Assembly: GCF_037975245.1 (NCBI RefSeq)
Contig: NC_092572.1
Location: forward strand, 18,871,989-18,935,988
Length of the DNA stretch: 64,000 nt
From: Apostichopus japonicus
Taxonomy: Eukaryota; Echinodermata; Holothuroidea; Aspidochirotida; Stichopodidae
Direction: 5' to 3'
Shown: in pieces, positions 1 to 11,552 of the stretch
Layout of the letters: each line of letters opens with the position of its first letter
Numbering within the stretch: position 1 is the stretch's first letter
Made by a program: the position numbers and the translations under genes
Notes under the pieces: model-generated
Database searches by the model: none
What the model was told of the DNA's origin: nothing
The model's input: only the letters and a program-made list of their open reading frames with translations

Positions 1-525
1 GAATATACACGTATTAATTCGAATACATATGAGGATTAATTCGAATATATACATATTAATTCGAATATATACACGTATCAATTCGAAGATATACACGTAT
101 TATGACCAATTATCCGCGCATTAATTCGAATACATATGGGGATTAAATCCAATATCATGCACGAATTAATTCGAATATATACGAAAACACATTTCCGCTC
201 TCGCTGTGTACATGTATCCGCGAGAAATGTTTTGGCGGGCTCGCGAGATCACTCTCAAATAATGTTCCTTGTCTGATGGACGAGCCATGCTGTTGTCTAG
301 ATCATGTACGTTTGGTCTGGGTGTACGTCACTAGAGACTAACTTTGCAATCTCTCATTTATTGCACTGGTGAGGCTATAATGTGATAACTCTCGAAACTC
401 GTTTGTGAAAACTAAAAGACATGCCATTTATTGTATGTTTAATACGCGTATATATTCGAATTAATCCGCATGTACATTCGAATGAATCCATGTATATATT
501 CGAATTAATACGCGGATATATTATG
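1..525. repeat. AT-rich inverted-repeat block built on an ATTAATTCGAAT motif
   Basis: The left part (1-190) repeats the motif ATTAATTCGAATATATAC several times. The right part (about 440-525) carries the reverse complement, ending with TATTCGAATTAATACGCG. The two arms flank about 250 bases of non-repetitive sequence. This is the layout of a small non-autonomous DNA element with subterminal inverted repeats. Its left end is cut by the window edge, so no target duplication can be tested. Confidence 0.5.
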
Positions 526-672
526 CGGTGTTTATCCCGTATGGCGTGCCATACACGTTTCCATACCGAAAGTGACCACAGTAATTATATGACACGCTTC
601 CACAGCACGCATATTAGTATCTCATTGGTCTATCGTGTCTCTTTTAAGCTTCATGGTCTAACACCGGTGTAG

Positions 673-2090
673 GTTCATTGATCTAAAACACCGGGCATAT
701 TTGTGGCTACTACGTAATGCAAGAGTTAAGCAAACTCCAAAGTATATATGTACATAAAAAAAAAAAAAACTAACACAAAAATTTAGTGAAATTATATCAC
801 ACAGTCTCATTACTGACCATTATTCACAGAAGCATATAGCCAGAGCGAGTACATGGGCGACGTTTCATCTCCGCATAGAAATTGTCAGGAACGGCAACAT
901 GCAATAAATGGCAAAAGCAAACTAAACAGCTATGATATATAAGATAATCGATAGGTTACTTGTTATTATAGCACGACGTCATCTCTTTCTCGTACTGGGG
1001 TTTCCTCATTAGCCGTATAATACGAATTGACAAGAGATAACTCCAAAGAAGTAAACTTTGATTCAGTAAATGATACACTTCTGATTAAAGCTCCGTCTGG
1101 ATTGTCGTCTTTAATAAAAAATAAAAAAAAAACACTGAGAAATGAGATATATGGATTTACCTACCTCTTATGTGTTTTTAAATGTTTTATATCGTTCAAA
1201 CATTCATAGTTTTAACCACTACGATCATGAGAAAACGGGACTCCTTCCTTCCCCTAACTTTTCTTGCAAAATGGCGTACATTTTATAAGTCATATTTACA
1301 ACTGCAGTTAAAAGAATGCAAATGATAGCACCATTTTGCATCTTAGCTCTTTTTGCCGAAACACAATTTTCTCAAAGGGTGAACCTCCCCAAGTCCTCCT
1401 AATTGGAGTCCGCTTCAAAGACCACACACTGGCGCCATTGTTTTATAACCCTAGATTTGCCCCGATACATGTTTTCTAAAGTGTAGTTTATAAGCTTGGA
1501 GTTGTCAACTTTACACCAAATAACTCGGTCCTACAATTCAAACTAAGTTAACGTGACTGTAAAGTGTTGCATTATATTTCATTCTCTTCGTTAAGACTGT
1601 GTACTGACTTCCTGCCAAGCACGAAAACGATGTCATATTCATAGCATATATACAAGTGCATACAACTAACGCATTTATGTTTCGTAAATGTGATAGCTAT
1701 TATGCAACTTTCAAAGTTCCCTAAAGGATCAGTCAAGGCAGACTTTAAGGCAGACATTAAGTGAATCCACGAATTTCACGACATTCAGATTCTTACAAAA
1801 AAACAAATCCCTGGTAAGTCCATTTGTGTTCTTGTAACCTTCATGCATGCACATAGCACATAAAATTAAACCTAGAGGTAACGACAAACCACGGGATGTA
1901 CTTTTGCTTACAGGGAGATGACACCGCGACTTCGTTCTTGATAAAAGTGACTGGTACGCTATAGTTACTTAAAGCACACATCTGAAAAGGGCAAAGACAT
2001 TGATGCAGCGAGTGTAAATGTTAAAAAAACTTAATTGATACTTTTTTGAAACTTGCATGTGTATGGCATAGGGCAAGGTGGCTTGTTCCT
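673..2090. other. No gene recognised
   Basis: Only short open frames occur here, with no recognisable motif and no convincing splice-bounded exon. There are A-runs near 755 and 1120. Probably intergenic or intronic sequence. Confidence 0.5.
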
Positions 2091-2100
2091 AACTAAAAGG

Positions 2101-2140
2101 AACTAAAAGCACTGGGCGTTAACGCCCAGTGCTTTTAGTT
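2101..2140. repeat. Perfect 40-bp palindrome with no spacer
   Basis: The 20 bases AACTAAAAGCACTGGGCGTT are followed at once by their exact reverse complement, so the arms meet at the central AACG/CGTT-type axis without a loop. The symmetry ends at 2100 (g) and 2141 (t). A partial copy of the arm start (AACTAAAAGG) lies just upstream at 2091-2100. It could form a cruciform or be the remnant of a foldback element. No function can be assigned. Confidence 0.9.
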
Positions 2141-2945
2141 TAAATCACGAATCAATGTTGCGCTCTTGTAACAACCACGAAGCATCCCTTAGTATCTATA
2201 TTACGGATCATATAGAGCCATTGAAAATGTAGACAGTAACAATCAATCTCTTCAAGTCTTAAAATTTCGAACATTTTTTGTCTTAAGATTGAATTTTTCC
2301 TCTTGTTTATTACAAGCGTTAATACTGACATGAAAATGAATCCGAGCGAAGAAAATGGTAAAAATGATATTTATAAGGTATACACGTTGAAATTAACCCT
2401 CACTTGACGACAGTAATCTAGGCGGATATCTGATTATCATCCAATTGCATAAGTGTATTTCAGGGAATAACTCGACAAGCATTCACAAACGTTTGTTACA
2501 GGATAGCACAACCTAACAACAGCAAATATCAAGTGCTCATGAAACAATTTCATAATTTGGTATTAGTATCAACATAACTTAGCTGCGTACAAAGGAAAGC
2601 TATACAATATGTCTTTCTAACAGTGGCATATGGTTTCGGCAAGGTGACACGTTGGCTATGGTTTAGTGTATACGATGGGACGTTCAGCCGATCGCACATG
2701 TACTATCTAGACTGAACCCGTATACCGACTCAACTTGACAGGAAAGAGTAATGATAGTCAAAAGACGTAAGCTACAGGCAAACTGCCTGATAAACAACGA
2801 TATCCGTGTAGCGGTCCTTGGTAGCTTTGAGTCGTTCTGCATTTAATCGAACAGTGTGTCTTTAATAATTCTTAAAAATGATTGAAACATCGTAACGATT
2901 CCACAGGTACTAAATAATGTAATTGTAACTTGTTTTCTAGCCTAG

Positions 2946-3239
2946 CCCATCGTTTCCATCCGGCACAACGGATATGAATATGTTGAAGCGATACACACTG
3001 TCGAGGGTACCGTCGAGACATTAAAGTGTTTTGTGCAGGACGCAATACCCCCTACAACAGTGGCGTGGTCTCTAAATGGTATCGACCTGAAACGAGAATT
3101 GTTTAATTCGTCGTCGAATGCTGTTTATAGTTTTACGTCAGATTTCAAGTTCACGTCTTCTACGTCACACGAGGAAGTACACTGTTTCTATAGCGGCCCT
3201 GATATTTTGATGAGAGAAGTCTTTTGGCTATCTTTGTAA
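2946..3239 (+). CDS. Probable Ig-like domain exon (partial gene)
   Basis: A pyrimidine-rich stretch ending TTTTCTAG (2933-2940), followed by CCTAG (2945), gives plausible splice acceptors. The frame opening at 2946 then runs 97 codons to a TAA at 3237. The translation has the hallmarks of an immunoglobulin-like domain. A first cysteine sits in a strand-B context (ETLKCFVQD), followed by the invariant tryptophan (VAWSLNG). A second cysteine in a CFY context lies about 50 residues after the first. No membrane segment or signal peptide is visible. A strong donor-like AAAGGTAAGTAAG lies at about 3258-3270, beyond the in-frame stop. This may therefore be a terminal exon, an exon with a 3'UTR intron, or a decayed copy. 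Neighbouring exons were not found. Confidence 0.5.
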   Translation, partial: PIVSIRHNGYEYVEAIHTVEGTVETLKCFVQDAIPPTTVAWSLNGIDLKRELFNSSSNAVYSFTSDFKFTSSTSHEEVHCFYSGPDILMREVFWLSL

Positions 3240-3270
3240 TAGAAACTAAATCAAAAGCGAAAGGTAAGTA

Positions 3271-5480
3271 AGAACTAGTGCATTGAAAGAGTTCAAGCTA
3301 CTTAGTATGTTCCATACTACTTGAATAGCACACTGCCTAGGATACCTATACGAGGTGGTATTAAAGCTGCTAAAATCGAGCGTGACCCATTTGAAGAAGT
3401 ACGGTAACCGTTCTTTTCTGTTTGGCAGAGCGATGTTTGTCGGAGATGGTGCGTAACTAATGTGTCGTCTGCCTTGCCAATTGTTTTTGTTTTTGTGTTT
3501 TGTGAGTGGAACGTTGCCGTTCAAATTATTAAGGGCACCCTCACATAATTCCCTCGAAGCACGCCAAGTATCACGCCTTCCCGCTTTTTATTGGATCCCG
3601 TGCCTAGGACGTGTAAGTAAGGCTGTAAGGAGCTTGTTTACTCCAACGGTGCATGATGGTGACATGGAAGCTCGGTATAGTTTCGCCGCATATTTATCTA
3701 CTTTATAAAGTAAACGTATTGAATTTCACCTGACTCCTCAAGTCGCATATTTTCCGGAGTAGTCGTTCATAAATCGATAAGAAGGTATCCAAAAGGTTTG
3801 TTTGTAGTATCTTTGTAGGCCTTTTGTAAGTATTTGGCTTTTCAGAAAAAAAATTGCCTTGTCAAGTATGAAATTTGAAAGCATCTCTCGGATTTTTCAA
3901 TAAGACTAGATACTGAGCATTGAGACTGCTCGTAAGTCTATCTCAGTCATTTTTTAAACAGGTTTTGGCTGTCTAGTATCACAGACAAAATTCTTATGAT
4001 GACTACCTTTAGTAAACAGATTACTTATTCTTTCATCATTAGCTGTTTCACACAATAAATCATAAACGGACTGAAAAGGTTTCGTTTTGACGTGTCCATG
4101 TGATCGTCGAAAGATTGTGGACCGCCTTCTCCAAAACGGATGCAGTCTTCTAACTTTTCAGCCAGTTGATAGTAAAGAAGTTGATACTCTCCGTAAAACC
4201 ATACAATGTTGTCGGGAGGAGGCTGATTGGGTCAAAAATTGGGTCAGAAACACAGTTTTACCACATTGAGATGGACCTGAGACGATATATGTATAGATGG
4301 ATGAAGCCATTTAAGAGCCATGGTGGTAAATGATGAAAAAAACTTTGACGACCAACAGCAAATATAAAGTACATAAAGAAGTAGAATACAATAAGTCAAT
4401 AGAGGTAATTATTAATCCCCTTTGTTATGTAGCCACACTACCTCACCTGAAAGCCTGGTTTGAAAGTACACAGTTATATTATTGTTATACGGGGAGTTCT
4501 TCATCACGATATAACTAACGAGCGTACCTTACACACGCATTTATAGCACACACACAACCTTAAGAAAACAAGAAAAGAAGGAAAAATGGCAATCTTCGAG
4601 GAGGATTTTGATTTTTTTTGAAGGGACTAAGGGACGAGGAGAGAGTGGCGGCTTTCTGCGAGAGACAGAACTGTCAAACAGTTGTCCGCATATTAAAACT
4701 GCAATTGAGGGGCCTATGGTCCAACTGGGGTATGTTTCGACACCGGTCTCAGACGGAAAAACTTTGTACCCTGGAGTGCGGCCCATGTAGAACATGGGTT
4801 GTATGTAAGGGAGAATATACAACACTGGCTACATGGTTATTACTCCGACCGTTTGTTAAATTGGGGGACATCGATCGACGTCCAATTCGGTTTATATTTC
4901 TCATTTTTAATTTTTTTTTTTTTTTAGTATTTTCTTCTTTTGACGATAGATGTGTTCATATGACGTGAACTTCCATTAGAACTTCTCTTGTGTAGTACTT
5001 TTGTTGCTGTTTTTATTTCTTGGAGTAAGTTACAATTAAAAACAGGAAATCACTACCCATACTAAAATATCCCTCGCGTGACAATCTTTTATTATTTCTC
5101 CATTTTTTTTAAAAGAATTTTCAAAATGCTGCATGGTATTACACCTGTTGGTTCAGGAAGTTTGTTTGGTTGGTCGTTACGGACGCTGGTGTTAGTTACT
5201 CCATTTTAACTTCACTGCATGTAACGGGTCATTGTTGATATTGCTAAGGCGCGTCGCTAAGTTGGTCGTTAAGAGGAGGGTCTAATCTGAGTATGTGTGC
5301 GATTGCTCTGACACATACGCTATTGAAGATGTTTGCGTTACTAAGGAAAGATGATAACGCTGGTTGTCAAGAGAGGTGTCTACCGTGTATGCGGAGGTTC
5401 GCAATGATGCAATAATGCACAGTGTTGCGAACGAGTTTTCAAGAGGATGACACTCGGTTTTTACGAAGTGTACTAAAACG
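3271..5480. other. No gene recognised; overlapping short frames only
   Basis: Several 60-116 codon frames overlap on both strands (for example around 4087-4269 and 4541-4968). None carries a motif I recognise, and no splice-consistent pair was found. Part of it could be the flank of the decayed polymerase element that follows. Confidence 0.4.
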
Positions 5481-5505
5481 GACATTGGGTGGACTTCTGA
5501 TGCAG

Positions 5506-6960
5506 GCAAATACGACATAAATTTCATGAAAGATCTTATGTATCAAATTCTTGAAAAACTTCTGGAAAATAAGGATGAGACTGTAGCCATTAGTTAGATC
5601 ATCAAACGCAATGGTGAGTATATGTCTATTTCTTCAAAGTGGACCAAATTTCTGGATATCAAAAACTACTTGGCAGCTGGGTGTAGCTATACAAACAATT
5701 TCTATAGAAGCCTACCAATGTCAAAAATAAAGATTTTTTTTCCCATACGATTGGACGGATGGTCTTGAGAAATTATCAGTGACCAGTTTCTTCCACCTCA
5801 CGACAGTTTTTATCATAAATGAAAGGAGGTTTATATTTCCAACGCTGTATCAACATTATTGTCGACAAGTTGTGGTAGGATCACAAGATGACGTCATTCC
5901 GTGATTTATTAGTCTGGTGAAATAATAATGTCGTCCCTTTTCTGGAAGCGCTACAAAATATATTTTGTTTTTTACAAAGAAAGAGAAATTGACATGTTTA
6001 AACAGGGGATATCTGTTCCTGGACTAACGCTGAGATACTTATTCAAAGACATTCGAAATGAACACTTCTGTCTGTTTCCAGAATCTCATAAAGATATGTA
6101 CTATCTCTTGACAAACAATATCGTGGCGGCCTCTCCTATATTTTCCATCGCTTCCACGAAAAAGGTCGATCCCGTATTAGAAATGATCAAATGTGTCAAA
6201 AAGTATTAGGATTTGACGCTAACGACCTCTATTTTTGGGCTATCATGCAAGATATGCCCACAGGGATCATACTGAGGCGCAGGGAAGAAGCAGGTTTCAG
6301 GCGTGAATTCACTCATAGTTTTCATACAACTGCATCGGGTTGATTGGAGTGTAAGAGTCAGCAATGGGGTTGTTATATAAAACATAAAACAGCAAGGAAG
6401 TCCGGGTGGGGAAACGACAGCTTCCCGTGGACGGGTTTAGTAGGGACGCGGGACGAACAATCATCGTTCAGTTTCAGAGGTGTTATTGGCACAGTCACCA
6501 GTGCCATTTGAATAAAGGGAGAACACACAACGAAGTCAAGGGTGTAACTTTATCTGAATTATACCGACAGACGCTTGACAATACCAAGTATTTAAATTCT
6601 CTGGGTATCTTCTATGTTGAAATGTGGGAATGTGAGTGACAAGCGGTCAAAAACAAAACCCAGAAATAAAATTGTTTTTGAAAGATCTCTTTCCTTATCC
6701 CATACAAGAACTATGGAAAATGTCATCGGCCGAAATTTTGTCCCATGTGAAGCGTGGAAAGATTTTCGGGTTATATAAGAATAGTAAAGTTGACTTGCAA
6801 GATTTTGGAGAACACATGGCTGAGTATGCCGCGCCGAAAGGTCTTCTCCAAAAACCCCAGAGGACGTTGATTTGGTAGTATATTTGGACGCAAAATATTG
6901 ATCGCGACAACACTGCTAAAATGGTTCATTGAACATGGTCTCGTGGTAACCCAAAATTGA
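5506..6960 (+). pseudogene. Relic viral/organellar-type (protein-primed) DNA polymerase B
   Basis: Successive blocks in different frames match the order of the DNA_pol_B_2 family, which is found in Polinton/Maverick elements, adintoviruses and related elements. The exonuclease-side block with WTKFLDIKNYLA and FPYDWTDGLEKL lies at about 5640-5775. A block with GISVPGLTLRYLF lies at about 6006-6045. The block DLYFWAIMQDMPTG lies near 6219-6261. A block with QLPVDG and YVEMWECE spans about 6418-6636. A block with EIFG-like KIFGLYKNS lies near 6760-6790, and EHGLVVT near 6932. Stops and frameshifts separate the blocks, so it cannot encode a working polymerase. No capsid, integrase or protease genes and no long terminal repeats were seen. 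It is a decayed fragment of a self-synthesising transposon or endogenous virus. Assignment to Polinton versus adintovirus is open. Confidence 0.75.
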
Positions 6961-9660
6961 TCAATTATGCCAATTCATACAAGGAAGTTTATAAAGAGGG
7001 CACTTCTTATTTAAAAAGAACGACTCTCATTGGGTCTCACAGAAGAAATAGGGCACATGGCCACTGTGTTTCCTTTTTCCCCCACCACCACCAATACTCA
7101 AATCACCTCCACGTCCATGTTTGGTCTTTTATTTAGAAACTGTCGTAAGTAGTTAAAGTTGATTCTTGGAACAAAATCCATTCCGTATCACATGGAGCAC
7201 TCCCGTATTGTCGTTATATAGTCAATCCAATCATGTAATCTCTCTTATACTGAGGGCGTTAACCAATTTTGATGTTTCAATGTTAACTTGTATGTTAACA
7301 GATATCTCTTGCTTTGTTGCCTCAACACTTTTGTCTACATGCATCAGAACAGATCGCCAATGATGGTGATGGCATGGCCTTGTACCCTCCACTATAACAT
7401 CAGGTCGTTTTAAATTTGCGAGGTATCACGCAAATGCATTTATTTTACTGATACCATACTATCATTTGAAGAAATGTTGCCGCCTTTACCATACTTGCAC
7501 CAGGAACGATCTTCGAACGTGGATACAGTCGTTCAATAAGTCCGCCTCCATTCTTCTTATTGTTATATTTGTTAAACTTTTATTAATTTATTGGGTGGGC
7601 AACCTTCAATTTGTCGCCCCTTTTCCATACAATTATATTTATAATAGTGATTACAACGTAGTTAAAAAAAAACCACTGAAAAATATAGTATTTGTGTGAA
7701 TAATGACTGGCGTGGTCTAACTAACCATTTCCATTAATCCAGTATACTTAGACCTATCATAGCCACAGGCAGAGGGCGAGGGATCGAGGGCAACCATGTG
7801 ATGGGGCTTAGCATATACGGTGGGCAAATCCCCCGCCCCCCCCCCCCACAACGCACCCCTTGGCGCCGCCACTGCAGCTCAAGTGTGAAATATAAGCGAT
7901 TATAACTTCAAGATGGTATTTGAAAGATAACCATTATAAATGCATTGTACACGCTGTTCAAAAGTCGAAATACAAATAAGACTTTGCTTCTATTGACAAA
8001 CTCCAGCAATGATCCGTTCGTGACCTCAGATCGTGTCCCCTGTGTGGATACCAGCAGCGATTAGCTCACCATATGCCTATCAATAGTACATAAAATACCC
8101 CTTGATTATGTTTACCTGCAAACAAAGGTCACTTACAGCTTTCATACGTGCATAACGTGCATATGTCTCTCTGCAATTATCTGATTGCAAATCTGAGACT
8201 GGTTCACACTAACGAGTTATACTACCGCGGATTTTAAAGTTCAATAGGCTGTATTCAATTGATGTTATCATCTTGCACACAACCAAAAGGCACGCGTCGG
8301 TGGTTATACATACCTATAGAGAGACTGGTTTGTCCGAAGACCGGCCGTAACTAACGTATTGACCAAACTGTGTTGTATCAGGTATGCATGTAAACTACCC
8401 CTATATTATATCATGTCTATATCTGTAATAAGGCTATTCTTGGTAGGCCATAGTCTTGTGTTTCATGTTGCGATAAACTACACTAAGCTAGTTATAGCCT
8501 GCATTAATAGTATGTACTTACACGCTAGTATATTATAAGCAATGTCTATATGACTCTGCGTTATATACCTGATGTCATGTTCAATTCGCTGCTTCATATG
8601 CAGATCGCAGATTTAGACCCGTACTCGATGAAGCACATATGTTAAAGGCTTAATTAACGAACAATGAGAAGAATGTATATGTTTTTGTGTACAGTATGAA
8701 GTCGTTTTGGAACCTTGTAAGTTGTAACTGTTCAAGGTTAACAGATGGCACTAGACAATATTTATTATGTCAGCACGTTTTCTACGAAAAAAAAGTTGAA
8801 CTGATCAAGCTGCAACTCAACAGAGCAGCTGGCTAAATTATCAAACTGTAGAATTTAACCATGCACTGCAACATTTGCAAATAATGACGAATTACTCATA
8901 ACTCAGGTATTCCGCAGTTAAACTACTTTCTGATAACTCTTCATTTAACTTTCTCTCTGAGATGGTAGCAATTTGACGTATTGCATCAAATGGATACATT
9001 GATCATAATCTAAATATATTTAATGTAACGTATTCTATTTATCCTAAAATGAACATTGACAATTTCAATGGTGTTATACTGCGTACCGGCGTATGTTGCA
9101 TTAATTATTTTTGTCGCAATTTTGTTTTGACATAAGTTCCATACATAATCATTCCCGCTAAAGATCGATTTAGGTCACAGGTCATGTCGAATAGACGATA
9201 GGGTGTATATTATAAAGCGTTAAAAGGTCATATGAGGTCATTAGAGGTTAAAATGTATAAAACCATTGTAGACACGATATCTCAAGAACAGAATCTTGGA
9301 TGTATGTCATAATTAGTGTGGAGTGCAGCTATTAACCAAGCCGATAAAACCTATATTGTGTTCGTTTGAGGTTGTAGGTCATTTGAGGTCTTCCTACACT
9401 TTGGAAATGGGAAATGCAGATACAATTGTGTTAACATTTATTTATAAAAGTAACGGACTTACATGAGTTTTGAAAGTATCGCATTTTAACATGTTCGGAC
9501 AATCGCACATGTAGGCAAACTAGCTCTTTTGCTCCTTTTTGCCCCCGTTGCTTACAATATTTCTCACATAGAGCATCAAGAAACATACCAATCTGAGCCA
9601 GCTGCTCTGATAGCAGTATTTTTTGTTTGTACATACTTTAGGAGAAATCTTGAACACCGT
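6961..9660. other. No gene recognised
   Basis: Short frames only. 7166-7700 has two frames of 65-77 codons without motifs. The remainder is AT-rich non-coding sequence up to the 5' flank of the first SDR gene. Confidence 0.45.
7750..7880. mobile_element. Fragment of a small TIR transposon
   Basis: A poly-C run (about 7830-7848) followed by GGCGCCGCCACTGC resembles the outer ends of the small elements found later in the window (GCTCCGCCACTG at 46212-46224). Only one end is recognisable and no target duplication was found. Confidence 0.35.
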
Positions 9661-9668
9661 GACCAGAA

Positions 9669-10478
9669 ATGGCTGATCTAAAAGTGACCACATTTTGCGT
9701 TGTTACCGGAGCAAGTCGAGGTATTGGAAAAGAAATTGCTATACAGTTAGCACAGAAGTTAGGTCCAAATTCGTCCGTACAGTTGGTAGCGAGAAACCAG
9801 CAAGCGCTAGAAGACACCGCTGACAAGATACGAGAAAGAGTGGATGGCAGTGTGCAGGTCAGATGTGTAGCTGCAGACCTATCAAACGTCGAAAGTGTCA
9901 CGAATGCTAATCAAGAAATTTTCGACAATGTGAAGGATATCTCAACGTTTTCTCACGCCATTTTAGTCCACAACGCTGCTTCGCTGGGTGACACTTCCAA
10001 ATACGCACGAGAATTGGACGACGTTGACTCCTTACAAAAGTTTTGCTTGCTGAATATGTCCGGTCCGATTTCTCTAACGTCAGCATTCTTCAAAGTATTC
10101 GGTCACGGAAAAGATAGTCTTCGAAAAACAGTCGTTCAGTTGACATCAGACAATGGCACTACACCGTACAAGACCATGCACGTATATTGCATGGCCAAGG
10201 CAGGTCGTGACATGTTCTTCCGGGTCATGGCACTCGAAGAACCGGAAGTACGTATTCTGAGTTATGACCCAGGAGCTGTGGACACAGATATGTTTAAGCA
10301 AACATTATCCAGTCCCGATAAAGATTTGGTGTCAACTGTTGGTGATATTTCGAAACAAACGTACTTTCTAAAACCGGAACAATCCGCTGGAGCTTTGGTC
10401 AAGGCTTTAGAGGAAGATAAGTATGAGAATGCTACCGTGGTACGAGCGTATGACGAATTAGGAATGAAGGTTGATTGA
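9669..10478 (+). CDS. Sepiapterin-reductase-like short-chain dehydrogenase, copy A
   Basis: This encodes 269 aa, close to the 261-262 aa of mammalian sepiapterin reductase, the NADPH-dependent enzyme that makes tetrahydrobiopterin in the cytosol. The glycine-rich nucleotide site TGASRGIG is at residues 13-20. ARN at 41-43 is placed to bind the NADPH phosphate. HNAASLGD lies at 101-108. The catalytic triad is S160, Y173 and K177, with the 13-residue Ser-Tyr spacing of the family. The ALEEPEVR block (188-195) and PGAVDTDM (201-208) are also typical. At the C-terminus the family's substrate-anchoring Asp (human D257, from memory) aligns with Arg 259. The pterin substrate is therefore uncertain. 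The ORF has no intron. The ATG at 9669 follows an acceptor-like ACATACTTTAG, so a 5'UTR intron is possible. Copies B and C lie downstream in the same direction. Confidence 0.9.
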   Translation: MADLKVTTFCVVTGASRGIGKEIAIQLAQKLGPNSSVQLVARNQQALEDTADKIRERVDGSVQVRCVAADLSNVESVTNANQEIFDNVKDISTFSHAILVHNAASLGDTSKYARELDDVDSLQKFCLLNMSGPISLTSAFFKVFGHGKDSLRKTVVQLTSDNGTTPYKTMHVYCMAKAGRDMFFRVMALEEPEVRILSYDPGAVDTDMFKQTLSSPDKDLVSTVGDISKQTYFLKPEQSAGALVKALEEDKYENATVVRAYDELGMKVD

Positions 10479-10627
10479 TCTACATTTGAAGTCTTTGCTC
10501 GAAAATGTAGCGTTTAGAGTCGACATAAAATGCTGTAGTTCATATTCCTTTTATCTATTGTTTATCTAATTCTAATTATGACGCAGACTTAATTGTCGCA
10601 ATCAATGATACATGTGTGATATCAAAT

Positions 10628-10650
10628 CAATAAAAAATCAATAAAATCAA
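10628..10650 (+). promoter_or_regulatory. Polyadenylation signals of SDR copy A
   Basis: Two AATAAA motifs lie close together about 150-170 bases after the stop codon at 10478. This is a normal position for 3' end formation of the upstream gene. Confidence 0.6.
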
Positions 10651-10679
10651 TGATCATAACAACTGATATTCAGGTTACC

Positions 10680-11547
10680 TTATATTTCAAAAGTGTAAGT
10701 ATTAGAATTGAAAGTACTGACTAATGTTCATACATTGTAAATATGACATGGACTAAAGAATGTTAAGTATGTTAAATTAACAACAAATGTATAATTTTAT
10801 CCACCTTACGGGAATTTTTGCTCTCTTTCAAGATTGTTCATAACTTCCCAGCCAGTATTTCTTTGCCCATGTACTCATAAAATGTTAAGTCATATATTCA
10901 TCCAAATTAGATTTCAGTTTTTGTATTGAACTGGCAAACACGTGTGGATTATATTATATTATAACTCTCCTCATGGATATCGATAGTGAAGTCAAATTAT
11001 ATCATGGTTTTACATTTCAATTGTCTATATTTTAAATGGCATTGGACAGTTGGCACCAAAGAAACGCCAATAATAATCCTCAGCACTGGAATTCAAACAA
11101 TGGCAGTCACCTGCAACTCTGATGCGTTTCAAACGAACTCACAGATCACTTGTGAAATGGAAAATTTGTATTTGGATTGTGTTACCAAATATATACTCTT
11201 GACCGTCTTGAATGCCAAGTAATAAAATAAGTTTCCACATTTTATCATCTTTTCTGGTTATGTCCATGTGTAAACGAGGTTTGGACAAAATACTTCTAAT
11301 CTTCTTGTTAAGGAACAATTTCATGTCACCATTGAACACCTTCATGATATCTCGCATCATATCAACTTCCTTTTACTTCATGCAAAGTACTTTATCTTCA
11401 ATTGTAAACAAAATAACAAAATACCCGAGTGCTTCAATTTTCGTTCATAAGTTTGAAATTTTCGTTAGACGTTGAACATTATATTTTGAATAAAAATAAT
11501 GACTCGCCACGTTTTTTACGTTTCAAGGAAACATTCAAATAAGGATG
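10680..11547. other. No gene recognised
   Basis: AT-rich sequence with short unmotivated frames on both strands between the 3' end of SDR copy A and the transposon starting at 11553. Confidence 0.5.
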
Positions 11548-11552
11548 CATTG

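Noticed and set aside
421-672. 83-codon frame at the left edge
   Set aside because: It overlaps the inverted ATTCGAATTAAT repeats and has no domain.
4541-4968. Overlapping frames of 60-116 codons on both strands
   Set aside because: No motif, no splice-consistent borders and mutual overlap on opposite strands.
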